Positions 1 to 5,070 of a stretch of 7,470 bases of DNA are shown here, one piece after another (positions within the stretch are counted from its first letter, which is position 1; each line of letters starts with the position of its first letter). The stretch is taken from positions 14,648 to 22,117 of the forward strand of contig DARQ01000029.1 of assembly GCA_002503395.1 (NCBI GenBank). Direction: 5' to 3'. Below the pieces are notes generated by a model, which saw only the letters and a program-made list of their open reading frames with translations, ran no database searches and was not told the DNA's origin. A program made the position numbers and the translations under genes. The DNA is from Euryarchaeota archaeon UBA60 (GTDB lineage Archaea > Thermoplasmatota > Poseidoniia > Poseidoniales > Poseidoniaceae).

Positions 1-293
1 TTGAAGACATTCGCGTATTCTGTGTCGTTGGCCCATGCTGTAAGCCCGGAAATATTGTCGACATGGCAGATGGTTGGCAATGTTAGTTCCTTGGACCAAT
101 CGCCAGCTGAGTGACTCGGGGTTCCGGCACTACCCCCATTGCCAATGAAATGGACCGTGCCGCCGTTATCCATGACACCTTCGACCGCATCAGCGAATTT
201 CTCTATCGCCAAAGGGTCGAGAATCTTGAGTGCATTAGATAAATCGGAGACATAATCACCCATGAATTGCGCGAATTGAAAATCGTTCGACAT
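1..293 (-). CDS. gmhA: SIS-domain sugar isomerase, phosphoheptose isomerase (GmhA) type, N-terminal part
   Basis: Translating the minus strand from the ATG at 291-293 gives 97 residues without a stop before the window edge, so the gene is partial at its 3' end. An N-terminal helical stretch (about 1-42) is followed by a beta strand and the phosphate-binding loop GNGGSA (51-56), then H61-x3-D65, DN (79-80) and LTAWAND (84-90). This is the GmhA pattern: the family isomerises sedoheptulose 7-phosphate to heptose 7-phosphate in the cytosol, feeding activated heptose for surface glycans. From memory of bacterial GmhA, H61 and E65 are active-site/metal residues; here position 65 is Asp. The start at 293 is favoured over Met11 because GGAGGGG lies just upstream. 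The gene diverges from the archaeosortase gene over 66 bases. It could be another SIS sugar-phosphate isomerase; the C-terminal catalytic His is not in the window. Confidence 0.85.
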   Translation of the reverse strand, partial: MSNDFQFAQFMGDYVSDLSNALKILDPLAIEKFADAVEGVMDNGGTVHFIGNGGSAGTPSHSAGDWSKELTLPTICHVDNISGLTAWANDTEYANVF

Positions 294-297
294 CGTA

Positions 298-304
298 CCC
301 CTCC
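298..304 (-). promoter_or_regulatory. Shine-Dalgarno of the SIS isomerase gene
   Basis: Read on the minus strand, GGAGGGG ends four bases before the ATG at 293; its GGAGG core is six bases away. It fixes the start at 293. It contrasts with the two other visible starts in this window, which have no such motif and look leaderless. Confidence 0.65.
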
Positions 305-308
305 ATTA

Positions 309-323
309 CTGCCTTCAAGGCAG
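309..323. promoter_or_regulatory. 15-base palindrome, candidate operator between divergent genes
   Basis: CTGCCTT, a central C at 316, then AAGGCAG: seven perfectly matched pairs around one base. It lies next to the shared TATA-like element, on the side of the isomerase gene, between that element and the expected minus-strand transcription start near 304. A protein bound here could block the isomerase promoter. No second copy was noticed elsewhere in the window. A regulatory function is inferred from position and symmetry only. Confidence 0.4.
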
Positions 324-326
324 ACC

Positions 327-333
327 TTATACA
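327..333. promoter_or_regulatory. Shared bidirectional TATA-like element
   Basis: TTATACA on plus, TGTATAA on minus, centred at about 330. On the plus strand it is about 30 bases ahead of the archaeosortase ATG at 360, which fits an archaeal TATA box serving a leaderless transcript. On the minus strand it is about 37 bases ahead of the isomerase ATG, leaving a leader of roughly ten bases that just contains the Shine-Dalgarno. It is the only TATA-like candidate I see in the 66-base gap. Confidence 0.45.
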
Positions 334-359
334 GGTTCTCCTCAGTAGGCTCAACAGAC

Positions 360-1301
360 ATGATTTCTTTTCCCGAGCCGCATTCAATCCTGATTTTCGC
401 TGGACTATTATTCCTTGGAGTTGGATTTCATGGACGCAAGTTGTCTTTGAGTGCTCCTGCCTCAGCTATTGGTTGGGTTCTTTTCTGCTCATATTTTTTC
501 TTGACGACCCCTTATTACATTGAAATTAATGACCCTGTGCTGGTGTTGATGGCAGCCGGCAGTCTGCCGGTCGGCATCGCTCTTGCATATTGGGAGATCA
601 ATAGCAGGGGAAATATCCCCGCCTCCCTGGTATGGTTGCGCGGCGCGGTATTCTGGTCCGGACTACCATATATGTTGGTCGATAAGGTGCCTTGGCTGAA
701 TGTTTTGGCAATCTGGTTTATCGCTTGGCAGACCACATTATACCTGCGCTGGACCGGGGCCGGTGATATCCATCTCGGTGATACCTATGTTCACCTTGAA
801 GGGCAGGCGCCGATGAAATGGGAGGAATGGAATGGTAACAAATGGTTCATGGAGAGTGGTGGTGCAGAGCACCCATTCTATACTGACCTGGTGAGCGCTA
901 CCGGAGAGCCGATTGGTATTCACTTCATCCTCGCCTGCACCGCTTTGCAATCGATGATTATCTTCGTTGGCGCCATCGTCGCCCTGCAAGCCACTCCGTG
1001 GCGCAGTAGGTTGCGGGCGCTGATGATAGCGATACCACTCATCCACATTCTGAACATCTTTCGCAATGCCGGATTGGTATGGTTGCACACCAGTTTTGAC
1101 GGTTGGTCGTGGCTGAGTATGAACATGTTCAACTTCGGCCATTCATATGCGGCAAAAGCAGGTTCTTTGGCGGCGATGTTTCTGATGGCCCTGGTGTTAT
1201 TCGAATTGCTACCGCAATTGCATCGCCACATCATTGACCTGATGGATAAGGTATACCCGATCAGTCAATCGAGAGATCAACGTGATTCGCGCCAGTCCTG
1301 A
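360..1301 (+). CDS. artA: Archaeosortase (exosortase/archaeosortase-family transpeptidase)
   Basis: A 313-residue polytopic membrane protein with about eight hydrophobic segments (roughly 9-22, 35-52, 58-78, 91-104, 112-130, 184-210, 217-240, 266-286) and a more polar loop at 133-183. The family cleaves surface proteins near a C-terminal sorting signal and, in haloarchaea, hands them to a lipid anchor at the outer membrane face. The catalytic set is visible: Cys193 in LACTALQS, Arg235 in LNIFRNAG, and His261 in FNFGHSYAAKAGS as the third residue. The Cys-to-Arg spacing of 42 is close to that of Haloferax ArtA as I recall it (C173, R214). The ATG at 360 is preferred over one at 267, because the extra 31 residues are polar, would run through the shared promoter and would overlap the divergent isomerase gene. 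There is no Shine-Dalgarno, consistent with a leaderless mRNA. The 3' end overlaps the convergent surface-protein gene by 25 bases. The family call is firm; the substrate class is unknown. Confidence 0.88.
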   Translation: MISFPEPHSILIFAGLLFLGVGFHGRKLSLSAPASAIGWVLFCSYFFLTTPYYIEINDPVLVLMAAGSLPVGIALAYWEINSRGNIPASLVWLRGAVFWSGLPYMLVDKVPWLNVLAIWFIAWQTTLYLRWTGAGDIHLGDTYVHLEGQAPMKWEEWNGNKWFMESGGAEHPFYTDLVSATGEPIGIHFILACTALQSMIIFVGAIVALQATPWRSRLRALMIAIPLIHILNIFRNAGLVWLHTSFDGWSWLSMNMFNFGHSYAAKAGSLAAMFLMALVLFELLPQLHRHIIDLMDKVYPISQSRDQRDSRQS

Positions 1302-4300
1302 CCTATCTGTTCCCGGGTCCACTTATTTCCCGATCCTGATGGCCACTCAAGAATTTCACTTCCGTCGCCAGTCAGGGAGCCCATCAACACGGAATCTGGA
1401 GCATTTACATTGCCATTATCTTCCTTATCTTCGTCTTCTTCAGCCATATCGTCGACTAGGTCATCGATATCGATATCCGGCATCGACTCTGCTCCAACAT
1501 TGCCAACTGCAACTGTCGAACTGGTTGTGATTACCGCCTCTGCGGGGAAGCCGAGGTCGGCGACAGTCATCGATTCGGGTAGCGGGTCAGAGTCCGAATC
1601 CGAGGTTGGAGCGGGCCCGACTGCCATTGAATCTGGGCTCGACCCAATCGGCTCCAATTCCTTTGACCCACCCTCTGCAAGTGCGAGATTACCAGTGGTT
1701 TGTTCAGTGACATCATCACCGTCTGAATATGAGAATTCGGGTTTGCCGCCGCGCAACATGACTAGGATTAACGGTATTAGTATCAATAGCAATAGCCCCA
1801 AGCCACCGGCGGCGGCATAAGCCAAGTCATTGTTCACTCCCTTCATTGAATCACTATTATCGCCTATTCCATCACCATCACTATCGAATTGTTCCGAGGC
1901 ATCATCGGGAAAAGCATCATCTGCGTTGTCAACGCCGTCGCCATCACGGTCAAATGAATCCCAAGTAGTTTTACATGTATTCCGCATATCTCGATATTCA
2001 ACCGAGTCTAGGAAACCATCGTCGTCGACATCAAAGGCCTCAAAGTCAAACTGGTTGAACCATGGATAGGATGAGAATTTATCCTCGCTGACCAGGTAAT
2101 TATCATCGACCAATTGGAAGCGGGCCAAATCCAATTCATTGCCGCATGTGCAAACCATATTCTCGACCTCCTCCAATTCCAGCCTATCGTCCCCATTTCG
2201 GTCAACATCGGTGAAAGTTGGCTCGTCGGGAGAATTGGATGAATCGGATGGATTAACGCTCAACCCCCATTCCTCAAAGGTGATTTCATCATTTCGATCA
2301 TAGTCCATTTGTCTGAAAACCTGAACGCTTAATTCCGTGCATAGATCCCAATCCGGTTGGTTGGTGGCAGTGCCATCTCCATCACCATCAACTGCGGGGA
2401 ATTTCACTTCGATAGTCACCCCCTCAATCCTGTTTTCCGAGAAAAGGTCGATATCATAGATGCCAGCAATCGGTTGACCGATTTTCAATTCATTTGTTAT
2501 GCCCTCACCTTCCGACTCCCACGACAGGCCGTATTCACTCCAGACCTCCAGATAGGTGCCTCCATTCCGGTCACCACCACCTCGGGTCTCGATAATGATA
2601 TGGTCGAGGGAATCTGGTACCTCGATGAAGAATAACAGTGTCTGTCCATCATTGATTTGTAAATGATTGACGGGAGTATTAGCATATAGTTCAATGCGAT
2701 TCTCCTCGTCAATCCAAAAATCCCCTTGTTCGAATGAAGCTATAATCCACACCATGCGGAACAGGTCATCGCCCTGTAGCATGATGTACCATGTGCCAGA
2801 AGCGGGGTTGTTCACCGTCAGGCTATCCCAAACTCCCCAAGTTCCGCGGGTCGAATGGTCATTATTCTCTTGTGATGCGAAATCTTCGTGGCGCAGGTAA
2901 ATATCGGCATCACCCCAATCACCTTCAATTAAAACAGTCAGGAATGGGGTGTCTTCTGGCACCTCGATGAAGAAATGATACTGGTCGATATCATCACTGC
3001 TATCCCATGGACCATTCTCTTCACCATCGAATAACTCGACCGCTGATTCAGGTTCAGTATTCACAGGAGGATATTCATAGGATACGCGAATGACTACATC
3101 TTCAAAGTCATCAGCCGCATAGAGGGCGATGAACCATGTTCCCGGTTGCGGATTGATATAGCGAATCACTTCGTCGTTAATGGGTCCGTACGAGTATCTC
3201 CTGTTTCGGCCTTCTTCACCACCTTCTTCACCAACCTGGCCGCCCTGCCCAGTACTGCCATCTGGGCCGAAGATGCCGTCGATATCGTCATCACCAAATT
3301 TCCAATAATTTCCGATTATCGGCGCTTTGTCGTATTGGCTTATCATGTCGGCATCTCCCTTGCCACCCCAACTCTCAAGTGACAAAGCGTGCAAATCACC
3401 TTCAAACTCGGTATAGAAGTATAGCGCGGCGCCGTAACCAGCGCTTAGATCAGTGACAGCAATACCATCGTGTAACTCGGTCATCTCAGATTTCGGTGGC
3501 GGTGGAATAGCCTCAAACCATTCGGCATTTATCGAAAAATGTTCCGAACCCCTATCGGCATAGAGCATGATGTACCAACGTCCCTGATTGGGCATGTCGT
3601 AGAACCAATTCGCCCAATTCTGCCAACCCCATCCCTCGTAATCAAAATCATCTCCATCGGGCACCCACTGGTGGGAGATGAATAGGTCTGGATTGCCACC
3701 TCTACCAGCTTCAGCGGTAATTGAGATGTAGGTGACATAATCTGGAAGGTCGACGTAGAATAGCATCGATTCGCCATCATCGAGTGATATGTCCTCTATC
3801 ATCACCCCATTTTCTAGTGGAACAGCCATCGTGACCGGTGTGCCATCGGGATCAAGCCATTGTGGCTCCCCATGCAGCATGCCACTGCGATTATTTTGTA
3901 TGCTATCCCAGGTCCACTCACCATGGCCTTCATTGAAGTTCCATTCGCTGATGATTGTGACTACATGAATGGATTGATTTGTCATATTTGCCGCCACCGC
4001 TGAAATTCTCACATCCTCGATGATTCCGCTGAAGTAATAGCCATCGTAGCCCATTCCATGCCTGCCGATAACCAATTGCTTACACTCATATGGGTCCGAG
4101 ATACATTCGTTTGAGCCAAAGTCTCCTTGCGGAATGGTCGCACCACTCTCAAGAGCAACTTCTGTCTGGTTGCCTACTGTGAGTTCTACCGAGCCATTGG
4201 CGACCACTGAAATGGCGACGAAATTCCACTGTTCCGCTATGACAGATAAATTTGTTGAAGTGGGATGATTGGAGATTGAATAACCGCTCGCATATGCTAG

Positions 4301-5002
4301 TTTACCATCGATGATCTCCATTCCCCAACCGTGGTCACCCTTCATCATTATGGTCTGAATACCACTGGTATATTGTGGATAAATCCATGCCGATATCGAC
4401 AACTCATCGCTGATATCATCGAGGTTACCGGTACTGTGTACCTCGACCCAGTCATCTTCACCATCAAAGGCCAACATATGGTCGACCTGCCCATCGATCT
4501 CGACTATGCCATAGATGGTGAAATAGTCAGGGTCATCGTCGATATTGTTCCACTCTCCGACATCGAAACTCCCGACCTCGGTACCGATGATATGAGCGAA
4601 CTCCTCATCATCATCTTCGCTCGGTTGGTCGAGTCCCCAGCCACTCCAATAAGACTCTTCGCCACTCGCCCAAATCCATTCACCTGCACTATCGAGTGAA
4701 AGGCCAATCCACAAGTGGCTACCATCAGATGAAAATTTCTCCAACAACCAGTCATTTTCGGCCGGGTCATTGACGGTAACCAGATCCCCCCCCATGTCCT
4801 CAGCCACACTCTGGCTGGCGCTCCAACTACCCGAACTCAAGAGGTGGTAGGTATTTCCCGTCGCCGGGTTGACCTGGGTATCCATGACCTCGATGAATCC
4901 AGTACCATCTCCTTGAGCTGAAGCACTACTCAAGCCGAACAGCGTTCCAAATAGCAATACGGTGACCAGTGTGATAGCAACTCCAATACGGTCAGTCTCC
5001 AT
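1277..5002 (-). CDS. Giant acidic surface protein: lectin-like, LamG-like, four PPC-like domains, EF-hands, C-terminal membrane anchor
   Basis: 1241 residues. Residues 1-29 are a Sec signal peptide with likely cleavage after SASA and no lipobox. About 40-169 resemble a C-type lectin domain (WIGL at 98-101, EWNN at 150-153). About 173-337 resemble a LamG/concanavalin-like domain (AFDGEDDWVEV, ISAWIYP, ending GIIEDVRIS). Four PPC-like beta units follow (397-495, 513-642, 648-757, 770-868), each closing with a WYIML-like strand (WYIML, WFIAL, WYIML, YDIDL). Residues 872-1051 hold calcium loops: EF-hands at 900-911, 934-945 and 991-1002, and thrombospondin-type-3 Asp/Gly loops at 872-877 and 1018-1051. 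A membrane helix spans about 1059-1083. The remaining 158 residues form an acidic cytoplasmic tail ending in a Trp-rich patch. It is probably an anchored adhesin or glycan-binding protein; no catalytic domain is seen. The start fits a leaderless promoter. The ligand is unknown and the domain calls rest on motif reading only. Confidence 0.8.
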   Translation of the reverse strand: METDRIGVAITLVTVLLFGTLFGLSSASAQGDGTGFIEVMDTQVNPATGNTYHLLSSGSWSASQSVAEDMGGDLVTVNDPAENDWLLEKFSSDGSHLWIGLSLDSAGEWIWASGEESYWSGWGLDQPSEDDDEEFAHIIGTEVGSFDVGEWNNIDDDPDYFTIYGIVEIDGQVDHMLAFDGEDDWVEVHSTGNLDDISDELSISAWIYPQYTSGIQTIMMKGDHGWGMEIIDGKLAYASGYSISNHPTSTNLSVIAEQWNFVAISVVANGSVELTVGNQTEVALESGATIPQGDFGSNECISDPYECKQLVIGRHGMGYDGYYFSGIIEDVRISAVAANMTNQSIHVVTIISEWNFNEGHGEWTWDSIQNNRSGMLHGEPQWLDPDGTPVTMAVPLENGVMIEDISLDDGESMLFYVDLPDYVTYISITAEAGRGGNPDLFISHQWVPDGDDFDYEGWGWQNWANWFYDMPNQGRWYIMLYADRGSEHFSINAEWFEAIPPPPKSEMTELHDGIAVTDLSAGYGAALYFYTEFEGDLHALSLESWGGKGDADMISQYDKAPIIGNYWKFGDDDIDGIFGPDGSTGQGGQVGEEGGEEGRNRRYSYGPINDEVIRYINPQPGTWFIALYAADDFEDVVIRVSYEYPPVNTEPESAVELFDGEENGPWDSSDDIDQYHFFIEVPEDTPFLTVLIEGDWGDADIYLRHEDFASQENNDHSTRGTWGVWDSLTVNNPASGTWYIMLQGDDLFRMVWIIASFEQGDFWIDEENRIELYANTPVNHLQINDGQTLLFFIEVPDSLDHIIIETRGGGDRNGGTYLEVWSEYGLSWESEGEGITNELKIGQPIAGIYDIDLFSENRIEGVTIEVKFPAVDGDGDGTATNQPDWDLCTELSVQVFRQMDYDRNDEITFEEWGLSVNPSDSSNSPDEPTFTDVDRNGDDRLELEEVENMVCTCGNELDLARFQLVDDNYLVSEDKFSSYPWFNQFDFEAFDVDDDGFLDSVEYRDMRNTCKTTWDSFDRDGDGVDNADDAFPDDASEQFDSDGDGIGDNSDSMKGVNNDLAYAAAGGLGLLLLILIPLILVMLRGGKPEFSYSDGDDVTEQTTGNLALAEGGSKELEPIGSSPDSMAVGPAPTSDSDSDPLPESMTVADLGFPAEAVITTSSTVAVGNVGAESMPDIDIDDLVDDMAEEDEDKEDNGNVNAPDSVLMGSLTGDGSEILEWPSGSGNKWTREQIGQDWRESR
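1754..1828 (-). other. Single membrane anchor and start of acidic cytoplasmic tail in the surface protein
   Basis: Residues about 1059-1083 are an Ala/Gly/Leu/Ile helix followed by RGGK, a positive stop-transfer patch. The thrombospondin-type-3 loops lie directly before it and would face outside. The tail after it (1084-1241) contains SDSDSD at 1134-1139 and many Asp/Glu. An archaeosortase tripartite signal would instead have its motif and helix at the very end of the chain. Confidence 0.75.
1850..2389 (-). other. Calcium-loop region (EF-hand and thrombospondin type 3 repeats) of the surface protein
   Basis: Three loops keep the canonical spacing D-x-D/N-x-D/N with a hydrophobic residue at position 8 and Glu at position 12: 900-911, 934-945 and 991-1002. 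Flanking Asp/Gly loops at 872-877 and 1018-1051 are of thrombospondin-type-3 form. Four cysteines (888, 951, 953, 1010) lie within this stretch and could be disulfide bonded outside the cell. Calcium probably stiffens this stalk next to the membrane. Confidence 0.7.
2399..3814 (-). repeat. Four diverged PPC-like beta-domain repeats in the surface protein
   Basis: Residues 397-868 contain four units of about 100-130 residues. Each starts with an acidic strand leading into FYVDLP-, YFYTEF- or FFIEVP-like strands, then a Gly/Asp stretch (GNPDL, KGDADM, WGDADIYL, GGTYLEV) and a closing WYIML-like strand followed by a V-x-I strand. This is the layout of pre-peptidase C-terminal domains, common in secreted proteins as binding or stalk modules. 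The second unit carries a low-complexity Gly/Glu/Arg loop at about 579-607. Confidence 0.65.
4786..4793. repeat. Eight-base G tract (C tract on plus) in the lectin-domain coding region
   Basis: On the coding (minus) strand, eight Gs span codons Met70-Gly71-Gly72-Asp73 of the surface protein. It is the longest homopolymer I noticed here. A one-base slip would shift the frame within the first 6% of the protein and abolish it. It may be a chance feature of the GGD codons. Confidence 0.6.
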
Positions 5003-5024
5003 GCTCTGCGGTTATTTTGCTAGC

Positions 5025-5030
5025 ATATAT
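5025..5030 (-). promoter_or_regulatory. TATA box of the surface-protein gene
   Basis: ATATAT, read GATATATG on the minus strand, is centred about 26 bases ahead of the ATG at 5002. That is the archaeal TATA-to-start-site distance, so the transcript probably begins at or next to the ATG. No Shine-Dalgarno precedes the ATG, which supports leaderless translation from an independent promoter rather than read-through from the gene upstream. Confidence 0.6.
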
Positions 5031-5035
5031 CGCTT

Positions 5036-5045
5036 GCCCATGGGC
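5036..5045. promoter_or_regulatory. 10-base perfect palindrome next to the TATA box
   Basis: GCCCATGGGC lies five bases upstream of the TATA box of the surface-protein gene, overlapping where a BRE (TFB contact) is expected. It could be a regulator site; a ten-base palindrome may also occur by chance. Confidence 0.3.
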
Positions 5046-5050
5046 GTCAG

Positions 5051-5069
5051 TTACCACTGTAAGTGGTAA
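5051..5069. promoter_or_regulatory. Inverted repeat after the winged-helix gene and before the surface-protein promoter
   Basis: TTACCACT, a three-base spacer, then AGTGGTAA: eight perfect pairs. On the minus strand it begins one base after the TGA at 5071-5073 and lies about 20 bases upstream of the surface-protein TATA box. As RNA it would form a short hairpin, but no T tract follows, so a classical terminator is doubtful. As DNA it could be an operator or activator site for the surface-protein promoter. Confidence 0.45.
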
Positions 5070-5070
5070 T

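Noticed and set aside
267..359. Upstream in-frame ATG extending the archaeosortase by 31 residues
   Set aside because: The extension is polar and not membrane-like, would overlap the divergent isomerase gene and would run through the shared TATA-like element. The ATG at 360 starts a typical hydrophobic N terminus.
738..1142. Minus-strand open frame of 134 codons opposite the archaeosortase
   Set aside because: It is antisense to a clear membrane enzyme gene, and its translation shows no family features or sensible hydrophobic pattern.
2778..3577. Identical 14-base words at 2778-2791 and 3564-3577
   Set aside because: Both encode the conserved WYIML strand of PPC-like units; this is explained by protein-domain repetition rather than a mobile or regulatory repeat.
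1277..5002. Surface protein as a direct archaeosortase substrate
   Set aside because: No PGF-like motif is seen, and the membrane helix is followed by 158 more residues, whereas sorting signals end the chain shortly after the helix.
5051..5069. Inverted repeat as an intrinsic terminator
   Set aside because: No T tract follows on the minus strand, as expected for archaeal termination. It is listed as an inverted repeat of unknown role instead.
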